Positions 1 through 13,600 of a stretch of DNA of 64,000 nucleotides are shown in pieces. Origin of the DNA: Nematopogon swammerdamellus (lineage: Eukaryota; Arthropoda; Insecta; Lepidoptera; Adelidae); contig OX336355.1 of the NCBI GenBank assembly GCA_946902875.1, forward strand, positions 7,275,347 to 7,339,346. The letters run 5' to 3'. How positions within the stretch are numbered: position 1 is the first letter of the stretch; the number at the start of each line of letters is the position of its first letter. A program made the position numbers and the translations under genes. The notes under the pieces are model-generated. The model was not told the DNA's origin, searched no databases, and saw only the letters and a program-made list of their open reading frames with translations.

Positions 1-95
1 AACATAGAAGGAGGTGTGGATCTAAGCTTGCGATGGCTTCACCGAACATATCTGGGCCCATCGGCAGTAGAGGAGGGTATTAATCGAGGCCTGCA
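1..95 (+). repeat. Repeat E fragment
   Basis: It contains the AAGCTTGCGATGGCTTCACC block seen in the longer copies. Off-window extent is unknown. Confidence 0.65.
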
Positions 96-1660
96 ATTAC
101 GCTTGCTCAACGAACAAGCGTAACCTCAATACAATTTGTATGGTAGATACGTTTTTGACATGCGTACGTACCTTTTGACATGAGGCCTCAGAACCTAACC
201 TAACCTAACCCAACCGGAGTTGACGTGAAACAACAATGTACACTGATAGTTTACAATGATATTTCTCTTCGACAGTATTTAGATGGTTTCATGTAACCAT
301 GTTCGGGTAGAAAGCCGTATGTTACATTTCAGTTTCTTTTATACAAAAGACCGGGCATGAGGACTGCGTATCATAAAAAGGTGTAAAAAGGAAGACAACC
401 TTTTAGTTCGCCTCATAGCTAATATGGTACTTCGTTAAAAAACAATTTTTTGTAGCTTATATGAGCTGAGGAATCGCGTGGTGGTAATACCATGCGGTCG
501 TTCTGGGACATTCTGTATATAAAACACTAGGTCCACAGGTTCAGCAGGTAAGCGTCAACATGGCGGCATCATATAAAACGCAATTTAGTATTTCTTAATA
601 TGGTTTAGTTTAAGTTAGGTTTGAAAGGAAATTTAGTCTATTCACTAAATCGGCTCGCTCCATATAAACAAGCCAATACATAGGTAGCCTAGAAGGCCTT
701 TACGAGTGGAGAGAGAACTTTGATAGATCAGTGGAAAAGTATATATGGCACAAGACCATCCAGTTTGAACCACCACTTGTTCCTTGGATTTGCTTGACTA
801 GTCTTTTGAGACACAAAACAACATTAGGGTTAAGACTACGGTCTGGACATAGTCCACTAAACAGTATTGGATAAGTAATGAAGAAAATAAGTTCTACCAA
901 CTGTAATGCTTGTGAGAACAAGCCAGAGGATCAATTTCATCCACTTATGGACTTTGTCAGGAACGAAGACCTCAGACAGCAATAGCAAAGAAAATTTAAA
1001 AGAGACGACTAAATTGGCTATTTAAAATTCATGAGTAAAATTAACAGACCAAACTCAAAACAAAAAGTGTTCAGGTTTTCAGCCTCTCAGTGGCTCTTAG
1101 GAATGACTGATGGCCCTGAAGAACAAACTACAGAACTGGTTTTGGATATAATCTAATAATGATAGCTGACATAGTCGAAATCGACAGTCCCATCAAAGCA
1201 GCAGAAAAAACAATAGAAAGACAATAAACATTTCACAAGAAAGATGGTTTAATTCAAGTGACTGATGTATGAGTAACAGTGTGCGTGTAATTGCGCCGCG
1301 TCACAGCGAGTGGGCACGGATACTTGTGGGAAGCCACAGCAGTGAACTAAGCAGTTAAACAACAATCAATACGGCTCGTTGCTAACTGCACGCACTCTTA
1401 TGTGCATTAGTACGCCCCTCTCTGCAATGTCATTAGTAAGTAAGTAAGAACGCCCGCAAAGAAGAGGCGCCTGCGTCAACACATCCTGGAACTGGAGAAC
1501 TAAGAATCTGGGACAGCAGCAAAGGAAAAAATTGGACTCATTGGAGGCAGATTTTTGAAAGTCATGTAAAAAAAAAAATCTTATAAGTAGTTGATACACT
1601 GTTGCGGATGGCTAAAAAGACTACTGACTGAAAAAAAAAAACGATTATACAAATCTGTGT

Positions 1661-2001
1661 ACACAACGTGTCCGAAAACTCAACGTCAAGCGGGAACCAG
1701 GGAGTAGGTCAGTTTATGACTACCCAGGGAAAATTAAGAAAAAAAATCGGAGTAATTTGTTTTTTATGATATGGGCATTTTTTGAAAAACGTTTAAAATT
1801 TACACTTTAGGTACTACGACTACAAATTTGCAAATATAATTGTTATATTGGAATCCTAAATAACTCTGCTATTGATAACTATCCCAAATAAAACCAGAAT
1901 ACCTGTAGTATTACAAAAAAAAAATCTGTTTTTTTCTTATTTTTTTCTGGGTATTCATAAACTGGCCTACGCTCGACGTTGGGTTTTGGGACACGTTGTA
2001 G
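1661..2001. mobile_element. TIR element (MITE), about 340 bp
   Basis: ACAACGTGTCC on the left and GGACACGTTGT on the right open inverted repeats of about 60 bp, with one gap. They both include a CAGTTTATGA word. The middle is AT-rich and non-coding. Confidence 0.7.
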
Positions 2002-3096
2002 ATATGTAATTATGCAAATATACTTTTATTTCCAATTGTAATGCTCTATTGTCTTTTGCTACTATCTACGACTCTAAAAAATCCAAAGGTTGACTGGAAG
2101 AAAATTCTGTAAGAGATAAGTCCGCCTCTGCTCTACACGAGGTGATGGCTAAGTCAGCATCAACGGCTTCACTGAACACATGCGGGCCCATTGCAAGTAG
2201 ACAATTGTTTACTATAGAGAGAGAACTTGTTCCTGATTTGATTTGATTCGAACCAACAACCTTTCGTATGCGAGACTGGCAAACCGCTAGCCTGCCTGCC
2301 ACTTCTTACATGTTCAACTCAAAGTCTGCTAAAGCCACAGGCATTGATTTGTGCTGAAGTAGATTAAAATATCAATATAGATATTGCGGGGCTGGCAAGC
2401 CAAAAATGGCTAAAGCCTCAAACAAAATAATAAAATAATAAGAAAAGATGACGGGTGGACAAGTTTGTTTGCCGCGTCGTCGTAAATAAAAAATATATAT
2501 TTTTGAGATTCCCGCGATATGAGAAGAAAACAACAGACATTAGAAGTACAACAGAAAAGGCTGTATTCTTTAATTAGTTTTGCCTGTCCAGAAAGGGAGG
2601 ATTAAATATATATATAAAAAAAACTTTGCAGCAAATTCCTCATTAATTTTCTCCGACTTCAATCACTTACGACTCACTGCTTAGTTCAGCTGCCTACAAC
2701 CTTTCGATGATATTATGTCATAGCTGAAAGAAGCCACACGTAAATTGGTTGAGCCCTTCTCGAGTTATAAGAAAAATCAAACAAACAGCTGACAAATAAT
2801 GAGAATTTCTAAACTGAAGACATTTCCCTCAGAGAAATGAAAGAAAGAAGATCATATTATCAAGAGAGGAAAAATTACAATGTGAGGTGTAATTCCATCA
2901 CGGTGTTTTTACTATACGTATGTATAGGTATGTACCTATGAACTAATCACATAAGCCGACCAACCCTGCGTACTGATATCTACGTCACAGCTTGACGTCA
3001 GCACATTCTCTCGGGCTATAGTTAGGGCGAAGTAATAGGGCTAGTATGTATGTATGTACGCGCTGCATTTCGAACAGTTTCTTATTTTATTTGAAT

Positions 3097-3470
3097 ACTA
3101 GCTTTTGGCCGCGGCTTCGCTCGCGTGAAATTCGTATTTAAAAAGAAGATATTAAGTAAGCCCGGTACCGTATCTTTATTTTGGCGCGCGGAACACTTCG
3201 GTTTGTATGAGAGCCACATCTTAGCGTAACCAGAACTGAATTTTATTTAGCCTATCCAGCCTATAGTTATACGTGCTTGTACTAAGTTTCATTAAATTCG
3301 GATGATCGGTTTAATAGTTATGGAGGAACATACATACATACATACAGAAAAGATTTCTAAAAATCGTCAATTTAGTTTTAGTATCATACATTGAGTCTAC
3401 AAACGCAATATCTCGTAAAACAAAGTAACTTACTCCATGACCATCCCTTACAGATTTATTATTAGTATTG
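3097..3470 (+). repeat. Interspersed repeat D (GCGGCTTCGCTCGCGTGAAA)
   Basis: This about 370-bp repeat has a close copy at 63479-63853. Both begin ACTAGCTTTTG and end GATTTATTATTAGTATTGA. The class is unclear. A TGAT-rich microsatellite follows this copy. Confidence 0.72.
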
Positions 3471-3540
3471 ATTGATGATATTGATTGATTGATGATGATT
3501 GATTGATGATTGATTGATACATACATACATGTATGTATTA
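3470..3540. repeat. TGAT and TACA microsatellites
   Basis: Runs of ATTGATTG and GATGATTG are followed by ACATACATACATGTATGTAT. Confidence 0.85.
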
Positions 3541-3597
3541 AGCATGCTTTATATTTGTTAATTAGATAGATGCAAATCCGAAAATGAAGAGAAAAAA

Positions 3598-3664
3598 TAC
3601 GTCTCGATCAGGATTCGAACCTAGCTCATGCCAGAGGTCCAGGTTCGTATCCTGGTCGGGATAT
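3598..3664. repeat. Palindromic pair of tRNA B-box-like segments
   Basis: GATCAGGATTCGAACCT and its near complement AGGTTCGTATCCTGGTC face each other about 18 bp apart. No complete tRNA cloverleaf is present. Confidence 0.5.
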
Positions 3665-4112
3665 ATTTTTTCTATCTAATCAAGAAGTTTCCTATTGTGT
3701 TTAGTTTAATTATTGTCATCATTATCAAATTCTTGCACTGGAACTATACAAATCTGATAATAAAATAATTATACATAAGGCTTAATATGCTGATTTTGTA
3801 TAAAGTGCTTATGGTATTTAAATGATTTTCAATTGATTTGGTTGCCATTTAATTGACCTTAAGATTTCAACTAGCCTGATCAAGAGTTAACTTACTCTGA
3901 GACCAATAAAGTGACTTTAACACTAATAGAACAGAAGAAAGCTTATAGGGATAACCTATATACAACATATTTGGTAGTGGGGTGCCTCGGTGCATCGAGA
4001 TCCAATGTCACTGCAAAATTTCAGATCTATTGCGACTTCCCCCCTTAGAGTTCACCCTCAATTCCTACCTTCTGTAAGAAGTCCACAATTTCTTTAGGTG
4101 CGATATCCATTA

Positions 4113-4513
4113 GTCGCGTACTGACTGAGCGCGGCTGCCGCGCGAGGCAGCCTCGGCTCGCATGTCTCGGTCAGTCAGGACGCGCGGCCTCGGGCGAGCG
4201 TTGCCTCGCCCGATCCGCCCGCTGTCGGTTTTTTGTCGCGCTCAAAGGAGCCTCAGTCCATTTGCCGCGCGCACTCAAGACGGACGTTGTGTGCCTCGCT
4301 CGCCTCGCTCGTTGGCGACATGGATAAGGATCTGTCTCATCTTGACAACTCGCTTTAAACTAACAATGTTCGGACGGAATATGGCTCGGCATTTCCTCGC
4401 GAGGCAGCCTCGCGACAATTGGTTTTGTAGCGAGGCAGCCTCGCGCGGCAAACCGTCGCGCGGTATACGGCCGAGGCAGCGTCGCCGTATGCCGCGCTCA
4501 GTCAGTACGCGGC
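4113..4513. mobile_element. GC-rich TIR element (MITE) in a USP8 intron
   Basis: A perfect inverted repeat of 21 bp starts CGCGTACTGACTGAGCG at 4115 and ends at 4511, with matching bases continuing outward. Flanks fit a TA or ATT duplication. The interior is built from repeats of near-palindromic CGAGGCAGCCTCG. Long GC-rich open frames here are by-products of this composition. Confidence 0.8.
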
Positions 4514-4569
4514 TATTCAATCATGTTTGTAGGTTTCATAAAAAAAAAAATGTGTGTTGAATGTCTCAC

Positions 4570-4692
4570 CACATCGCCCCAGACGGGCTGGAAGTCTCGC
4601 AGGCGAGCGGTGAGCTCGCCGCCGAGCTGCGCGCGCGGCTTCACGCTGCGGTCGAACATCGGCGTGCTCGCCTCCTCCTCACCGGACGATGT
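4570..4692 (-). CDS. USP8: USP8 exon 14 (before protease core)
   Basis: This 41-codon exon encodes TSSGEEEASTPMFDRSVKP and ends RLRDFQPVWGDV, the segment directly before the USP core. The acceptor is CAACAG and the donor GTGAGA. The next exon, with the catalytic Cys box, is not visible between 1 and 4569. Confidence 0.9.
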
Positions 4693-7600
4693 CTGTTGTG
4701 TTACAAAGCGTCATATTAACGCGAAAGCCTCCCAGATAACAATATCTACATTCCTCAATAAAAATATCTGCCTCCCCAATAATATTAATATGGAACCTAC
4801 CCAAAAACATTTATGTGGATCATTTCCAGAACCTCCCCAATAGCATTAATGGGGAGCGTACCCAATGACATCAATGCAGAGCCTTCCCAATAACATGTAC
4901 CGTGTGGGGCCGGTACTGTACCGTGTGGGGCAGGTACTTTTGTACCGTGTGGGGCCGGTACTTTAAAAGAATAGCCCCACCGCATCTCAATTTACCAATC
5001 TACCAATTATTTGCGATAGCTTTTCCTGTAGCTCCGCTCGCGAATTTGTCGGTTGCGCACTTCCTAATGTCGACTTTTCTATACACGGTGTTAACTTTAA
5101 TGGGCGACATTCCCGAAAGGGGGTTATTCTGGGTCACATACTGATGCCGAAAAAGGGGGTAAGGTTTTTTTTTGAGCTTTGGTTTTAAAATTTTCAATTT
5201 CTATATTTGGTATAAAAACATGGTATTTCGTAATAGGAATCGCACTGCATTACCAAAAAAATCGAAAGCTGGGTAATTTTTCAAATAAACCAAAAAATTC
5301 ACATTCATATCGACACGATACAACAGCTAGCGGGCGACACGTAGTCAGTCAGCTGGGTACGCACGGTCGCAGGCGCGCGGCGCGCGGCGGCGCTCGCTAC
5401 ACCATTCCAAAGAGAAATTGTCGCTGAGGTAAAATTATTAATAAAATATGCAATTTTTTAAAAACTATTTTAGATTTTATTTTTAAGTACCACAAAATAA
5501 TCAGTATACGAAATGGTTTATTATTCAGTAATAAAATTGAAATGTCGCGCAAAAAGTTAACACCGTGTATAATTAACAAAATGCCACTTTCCTCGATACA
5601 TCTTAAGGCCCTTTACGACATACCGTGTATGTCGTAAAAGGCGACTAAGGGATATGGACTCCCTTCTTATATTACTAGGTGGTAGGGTTTAACCCGCCCG
5701 GGTTGGTACCACCGCACTGAATGAAAGGTCGGTCGAAACGGCTATGTAAATAGTTTGTGTTTTCCGTCCAGTAAAGTGTAGCCGGCACGACTGAAGGGAA
5801 GCACTGACGTGGCACCAAGTTCACCCGGTGTTATGGGCTGACATCACGGATGTTGTAGGTGATGTAGCCAACCGTGTCAGTTTCCATAAAAAAAAAACAT
5901 TAATGGGGAGCGTACCCAATGACAAGAAAGAAGAAAAAAAGAAAGAAAAATATGATTTATTGTCATTAATAGGCATACAAAAAGAAAAGAAAACATTACA
6001 AAAACATGAAATTATCCACGTAAACCCTAAATTAATAACTCAAGTAATGACAATATGGACCCATCTCAGCATGTGCTATAAGTGCACAAGGCGACCTATA
6101 GCGCTGTTTTTCAGATAGGCCCATGCAGAACCTTACCAATAACATTGATGTGGAACCTACCCAACAACATTAAAGTGGAACCTTTCCAGAACCTCCCCAA
6201 TAGCATTAATGGGGAGCGTACCCAATGACATCAATGCAGAACCTTCACAATAACATTGATGTGGAACCTACCCAACAACATTAAAGTGGAACCTTTCCAG
6301 AACCTCCCCAATAGCATTAATGGGGAGCATACCCAATGACATCAATGCAGAACCTTCCCAATAACATTGATGTGGAACCTTCCCAATAACATTAAAGTGG
6401 AACCTTTCCAGAACCTCCCCAATAGCTATTAATGGGGAGCGTACCCAATGACATCAATGCAGAACCTTACCAATTACATTAATCTGGAACCTACCCAATG
6501 AAATTAATGCAGATCTCCATAATAACATTAATGTGAATTTGTGAACCTACCCAATGGTCACATCTAAGCTCCCATTAAAGTGGAAAATCAAATAGGATAA
6601 TCCTTTAGATGGCAAGCTCACCTTGGCGATGTTGGGTGAAGACTGGGAGCGGTTGAGGCCGGCGGCCGAGGAACTGTCGTTCAGTGGGATAGAGTACACT
6701 CCGCTCTCCTCCTGCGTGAGAAAACATTATTCATTCGTCACTCGCCGGAAGAGAAGTTAGTGGGTTCTGCTCACATTTGAAAAAAGGAATTGCTAAAAGC
6801 TAAAACATTGAATGCTATGTGGTAGGATAAAATCCGCCCAGATTGGTAACACCACAGTGATCAAAGGACGGTCTAAATGGCTATGAAAAATAGTCTGTAT
6901 TTTCAGTTCAGTTTTGCATAGCCGGCACTGGCAATGGAACTTTAAAAATTTCCTGAGAAAAAAACGTCCCACAAATGTTTTTCATTGTAATGGGATCGCT
7001 GTCTTGCATAGTGAGTCAGCTGAGTGGGCTCCCTTTTGGTCACATGTATGTGTTCATTTGTTTTGTTATGTGAGTTGTTGTGCGAGGAAAAAATTGGTCA
7101 TTTCATTTCATTGTGTAGTAGTTGTGATCCCTCCCAAAGATGGCTACATGCAGGGTTTATACATGGGTTTATAAAGTGTAAGCAGTTGCCACTTTGTCAA
7201 AAATTACTAAAATTCAAAATTTTCGAAACGCTGGTTTCACTTACACACACAACAAACACAGATGCACTAGATTTTGTTGGTGGCTTCGCCTGCATGTAAT
7301 CTGGCTTATGTTGTGCCTGTGCGCTAAGTCAGCTACCCCATGCTTGATTTCATGTCCACAAGAGACCTAGATAGGGCTTTAAATGTAACAAACAGACAGA
7401 CACAATGGTATTTTTATTATAATAGTACATTTTTATTATATTGCATTGCGGTAACAGAAAAGCTACAGCACCTTTCCCATAAGCGGTTTCTTCTTCTCAC
7501 GCGCCTCGGCCAACTTCTTCTTGCGCTCGTTCTCGAGCACCTCACGCGTGCGGTCGAGCACGACGCGCCGCTCCTCCGCCGCGCGGATCCGCGCGCGCCG

Positions 7601-10600
7601 CGCCGCCACCTCGCGCGCCGCCGTCTCTGTCATCTGCTCCATTGTCGCGAAATCAGCATCCCCGCTCTCAGCCACATCTACACAACATTGTAACTTTTTT
7701 AAGAATAAAAAATAAAATGGAAGTTTTGGTTTAGTGCTAACATTTGTTTCAACTAGAGGCAATTGCACAAAAATATGCACCTGAAAATTGTTCATACAGA
7801 AAACAGAGTAACTATAGGTAGATGCACAACTGGAGACTTCTGAGAGTATAGTGGTGTAACTGTACAGATACACCATCTCACTCTGTGTATAATCGGGTGA
7901 CATTTTGTCGCTGGTTCACCCTTATATTTCTTTTTTGGAATCCATACAGTTACATTACTAAACTCGCAGAAAATTTGCACTAAAGTTGCCCTGCCTGCTG
8001 AGCCTTCTCCTCCTGCTCCTGCTGCCGGTACTCCTCCAGCTGCTCACCAGTCGTATTGTCTGTGTCTGCGGCCGGCTAGGCTAGCTGCTATGTCTGCTGA
8101 GCCTTCTCTTCTCGCTCTCGCTGTCGGTACTCTTCCAGCTGCTCACCCAGGTCTATTCTCACCAGTAGTGCTGTCTGTGTCTGCGGCCGGCTAGGCTAGC
8201 TACTATGTCTGCTGAGCCTTCTCTTCCCGTTCTCGCTGTACTCCTCTAGCTGCTCGCCCAGGTCTGTTCTTACCGGTAGTGTTGTCGGTGTCTCCGGCCG
8301 GCTGGGCTAGCTGCTCTGCCCGCTGAGCCTTCTCTTCCTGCTCCCGCCGCCGGTACTCGTCCAACTGTTCGCGCAGGTTCTGGTTCTCTTGTTCCTGAGC
8401 AGACGAATGGACATCAACACCAAAATCTTCACACCTTTCTAGAACTCGATACACTGACCTCTATAGCATACTAGTATAATGCTGAACTGGCTTTAGACAT
8501 TTTTTTGTGTAATTTTATTGTCGTCTTTTGCGCTGATAGCAGTAATGAGCATACATGGGACAAATCTTTGTATGGGATGTTTTTTAGATATTGTTCGTGA
8601 ATTCGCTTACCTGAGGAATGTTAACCCACTCCCCTTTTACCTTTTACCAAAAGGGGAGTGGTGGGCACTTTTGTTTAATGGGGTGTGTCCAGATTGGAGT
8701 CTTAAGATGAAGGTTATGCTTGAACGTGAAAGATATGAATTCATAAACTATGCTTGTCTAAATGGTTCCGCTTGTATGGTCTTATCATCTTGGTCTTATC
8801 ATCAGGAGATCACCAAAAAAAGGTTTGCATTCCCACCATAAATAGATGTCATTATGACCTGTCTGGATTGATAGCATTGTTCTGAAACATTCTCCAAACG
8901 ACTATGAAAAATAGTAGAGGTAAGCGTCTCTTACCATGTCGTACTGCTTGTTCTCGAGCTGCATGAGCTGGGAGATGATCTCCTGCTCGCGCAGCTGGTA
9001 CGAAGCCTTCAAGTCCTCCTTCGCCTCCACCTCCTGTTGCGCTCGTACGCTCTCCCAGTCCTGCAACCACAAACAACACTCAACTTCGGCCTCTTCAAAC
9101 ATTGTATAAAGCGGGAAATTTTAGAGTGGCCACTCGCTAGTCCCGACCTCTTCACTTAACACCCTCTTCTACTGTAGATGGGCCCGAAAATGTTCGGTGA
9201 AGCCATCGCAAGCTTAGCTCCACACCTTCCTTGTTCACCTGTCCACCAATCTGCTGACACGGCAGATGGCACCTCGCTTAGGGTGATTTCGCAAGGGGTG
9301 GTGTTATTGGCTGTATCTGATTATCTTCACCTGATGGTTGCTGGGTAAAGCCACTAAGTATTTGTATAGGTTCCTTGAGCTAGGCACAATTTTTGCACTA
9401 AAGCATTCACCCGTTTTTGCTAGGGCTTTAGTAAATTGATTATGCCAGGTACATAGAAAAACAATATTACATTTTAGGCACAAATAGACACCAAGAAACT
9501 GAGGTCATCCCATCAACACGCCAGTACTAAATATGGCCGGGAATAATTTCAGTGCCGCCGACGTGTGGGTTAAACTGGCACACCTCTATCAACCCTATAA
9601 ATAAATAAAAATAGTAATGGTGACCTTCTCGGCTTCGATCCTCTGCATCTCGAGACTGAGGGAGGTGTCGGCGAGCTTCTCCTGCTTGTCCAGAATCTGC
9701 TGGAGGCCGCGCGCGCGCTCCTCGTACGTCTGTATAGCCGCCGCCTGTGTCGTCACATCATCATCATTATATTCCATGTCAAATATCCATTTCATGGGGA
9801 CATAAGGGAGGCGTGAGTTGATGGGGGCATACATTAGTGATGACATCATTGTTAGCAGAGGCATATGTTAGTGATGGTACATAATATGAGATTAAACATG
9901 TATGGCTTATATTTTACTAGCATGTACTTATATGTATTGTTAATAAGTATTCTTATTATTATTTTATCTTCAATTGTCACGCTCAACTCTTTTGCTACTA
10001 CCTACTTACATTCCACTATATTATCGAATCTCAAACATCCAAAGGTTGACTGTAAGAAATCTCCGCCTTTGCACCTTATGTAAATTTTCCAATGTATTTT
10101 TACTGTTTAATGTTTACTGGAGCAATAAAGAATTTTCTATCTATCTATGAGAATAATTTTTTGTGGTTGCACCATCTGCTGCTGCACTCGGAATATGACC
10201 TGCGTGATGTTGGTCTCGTAAGTCGAGTCATCCATTGATACTCCTCCTCCTGGGTCCTATACGGGATTGTTTATGTCCTATCCTCCAGTGCAAGGATGCG
10301 ATGGTGCTTTAATGTGGTAGTTGCTTTCGGTAAGAAGATCGGAGGCTGGGCTGTTGGTATCTTTTTGTCAGTTATTTTTCATACTATTGTATTGTCTGAA
10401 ATTAGACAATACTTGACTGTGAACTTGAATCAGGGAACAAATACTATTTCTCTGAGTATTTTGTTTAGAATTCTTTGTAGGATTTCAACGTTACTGTTGC
10501 TGACCATCTGCACAACTGTATCCATACTGGCTTGGTAATAACTTTTTATAGGAAAAGGAAAGTTGATGAGGTTATGGGTCAGTCACGGCATATAGTGAGA

Positions 10601-13600
10601 TGTCCAATCCTCTTTCGGTTGACAGACCTTGCTGCTGCGGTCTATGAAGGGATTGCTCCCCGCCTGGGTTCGCGCTGGCGCCGAGTTGGAACCCAGGTTG
10701 GCAGGAGGTCGGGTCGAAACTGGACTCATGTCTGTCCAGCTCGGGTAGTCTATGTCGCCTGGAAATATTGAAACAGCTCATTTTTTAACTAGGACATGAA
10801 GAACCAATTTATTGTAGGGAATGATATCCGAAAGTACATCACCCGTTAGGGGTCTGGCACCTACAGAGGTCGTTGTTGGACCCCAGCTTGTATATTGTTA
10901 TAATTGGGGAGTGGATAGGTGCGCCACCAACACTATCACAGGTTATGGCACATGAGGTGGAACAAATGGTTCCCCCTTTAGAGTGGATCTACATTACAAT
11001 ATCCAGGCCTGCTGGGCGTTTTAGTTCTCTTGTGTCGAAGCGCCTTATGGACCTAATTGACCATGACCATAAAGACCAGCCTGATAAGATCCAAACAATG
11101 TGTGAAGCCGATGACAGGTGAAAAACGAAGAAATAAAGACTGGTCACCTTTCACACAATGAACTGCTTAGAGTGCAACCACAATGCATAATATGGCACCG
11201 CGCGCAAAAGGCCTGCATTGGAGCGGGCTTAGGCGCGGAGAACGAGTCCGAACAACAACATGGCACCGAGCGGCAGTGGTGCAAAATTGTTCATTGTTTG
11301 TTTGTTTGGTGCCCAGCCTCTTGGGGGGCGGGTGGGCCATTCTCTGCACTGAGACCTCAAGGCGCTACAAAATTGTTCATATGAATTGTTTGCCTGCAAT
11401 TTACCTCATACAATTTCATACAAAGAATGTGTTTTTAATCACGGTGACGCACCGGTTCGCTCCTACAGTGCAGCTCGAAAAACTGCAGACGCAGTCTGAC
11501 AGTTTCAGTGCCGAGTACACCTTACAGAACAAGAGATACTGGTGACGAACAAATCCGTGCGTTTGTCAGTTTACGTTTTCTCTCCCCGTGCATGTCGTAA
11601 AAGGCGACTAGGGGATAAGGACAAGATGCCGTGCATAAGGGCGACAGGCTAGCCACCTCTCACCTTGGCGCGGTCTTTCCACCTAGTCATGCAGCAGGTG
11701 GGCCTTCATGCAGCCTGATAGGTTATCTTGTCCGAATACTTTGCTAAACGTGGTGGTCGGTGTTGTGCTGTAATTTACCAGAGTACTTGCAGCACAACAC
11801 CGATTACCATGCTTACCCTAATTGTCGGGATATTGTAAGTTTATTGGCGTGATTTTTTTTTATGTAATCCGGTATGGTTGGCTGAGTCGGAGGGGCCAAG
11901 CACATGCTCCGACCAGCCAATATCACCTCCGAGAAGGTAGGTGCCATACCAGACTTCCCTGGATTGCTGGCTATACTGGACTAGAGGAGAACACAACCGA
12001 GGCTGCTATGCGGCCATCTTACATCCAGTACGGTGGTACCAATCCAGTCGGCTACAATTTGAGCCTACCACCTAGTAAGGGGCAAGGGAAGGGACCTACA
12101 GTTTTACACTGGTTCCGAACGGTGAAGCAGCAGGTGTAGGTATGCACGTAAATTTTTTCATCAGAAAAGACTCATTTGTACACGCCGACCGGATTCGAAC
12201 CTCGGACCTCTCGCATGAGAAGCCGATGCCCAAACCACTCGGCCACCCGACGCGCGGTGTTTACTAAACCACCGGCTATAGGCAGTACAGATGCAGTGTG
12301 ATGTTGCTAGCGGTCGGTCGGTAATGCTACTGACCGAGGATGTCCTCCATGAGCTGGTCGGCGGGCGGCGGGCGCGCGACAGCGGGGTTGGTGGTGAGGC
12401 TCGGGTAGCACAGCAGCCACTCGTCGTATCCGCCCTCCAGAGCCATCGGCCCCCGTCGGTAATGCGTCTTCACGTCCCACTGTAACACAAGCATGCATGA
12501 ATTTATCCTTTGCACATTTGACCTCATCTTTTGACTAAAGTGAAACAGTGACACGGCAGCTAGTTGCGACATGAAGAAATCACACCTTCGTGACATCACA
12601 GTTGTAGATTTAGACGACCCTGTCAGGTTCATAAAACGCAAACAATATTGTCTACTGCTACTGGTCTGGATAATAAAAGAGACAGAAATTAAGCATAAGT
12701 GGTTTAGGTCTTGCCTATGCGACAGGCAGTGGGTTCAATGCCCGACGATGAGCACCACTTCATCGGGTACCTTCGATTTGCATTTCCATTATTAACAATA
12801 GTTGCTGATCCGGATTCCGTGGTGAGACTAGGTTTCTTCCCTTACCGCACTAGGTGGATCTAACTTATCCGTATGGTACTAGTGCACTGAAGACGCTCGT
12901 TTGAAGCAGCTATGAAAATTGTTCTTGTTTTTCATCGAGTTCAGTTTCAGCACGACGAAAGGGAAGGATAGGGTTACATCTCTACAAGTGAGTTTACGAG
13001 CAGAGGGGCTCGTGACCTGCATTACGCATTGATCGCGGCCTGCGCGGCCGATGCCACTGTACTTTTAATTATGGCAGTGTACCGGAGAGAGGGAATCCTA
13101 TCTGAGTGACGCTTCATCGCCGCATGCGACCATGCGCGATTTACTCCCGTAGCAATTATAGGCCACTTCATTATTCCTACTACCGTGAAAGTGAACGCTT
13201 TCTACTTAGCGCATATTAGTCGCAGTGTTCAAAATATATTGATGGTAGGGAATGTGCAGCTGGCAAGTTAGCCATATTTTAAAACGCGACACTTAACCTG
13301 TTTACTCCGGCATTATAATAATGCTTACCCCCCCTGAGTCCCAGGCGTTTTCGCGGCATCGAGTGTGGACCTTGACCTAAACTCAAATATTTCATAAAAT
13401 AAAGTGGCTAGAGCAATAAACTCTTTTGCATGTTATAGCTAATAAAAATACCTACAAAATGAAGGGGAAAAAGTGAGGGCTTACTTGTTTAGAAGTACCA
13501 GATATTTTAGTTAGATATAATGTCCTCCCAAGTACAACCTGGGGTTCTTCAAAAGGGGCGTGAAAAGGCTCCTGTCAGGCCGGCATGACATTCGCAATCC

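Noticed and set aside
190..214. CCTAA repeats resembling insect telomere sequence
   Set aside because: Only three units and flanked by ordinary repeats; this word is common in moth DNA.
4162..4560. 132-codon open frame
   Set aside because: It spans the GC-rich TIR element and its length follows from composition.
10873..11121. 82-codon frame
   Set aside because: No recognisable domain and opposite to USP8 intron 6; likely chance.
12180..12254. tRNA gene
   Set aside because: The tRNA-like segment is the head of a SINE repeated at 15385 and 36180 and has mismatched stems.
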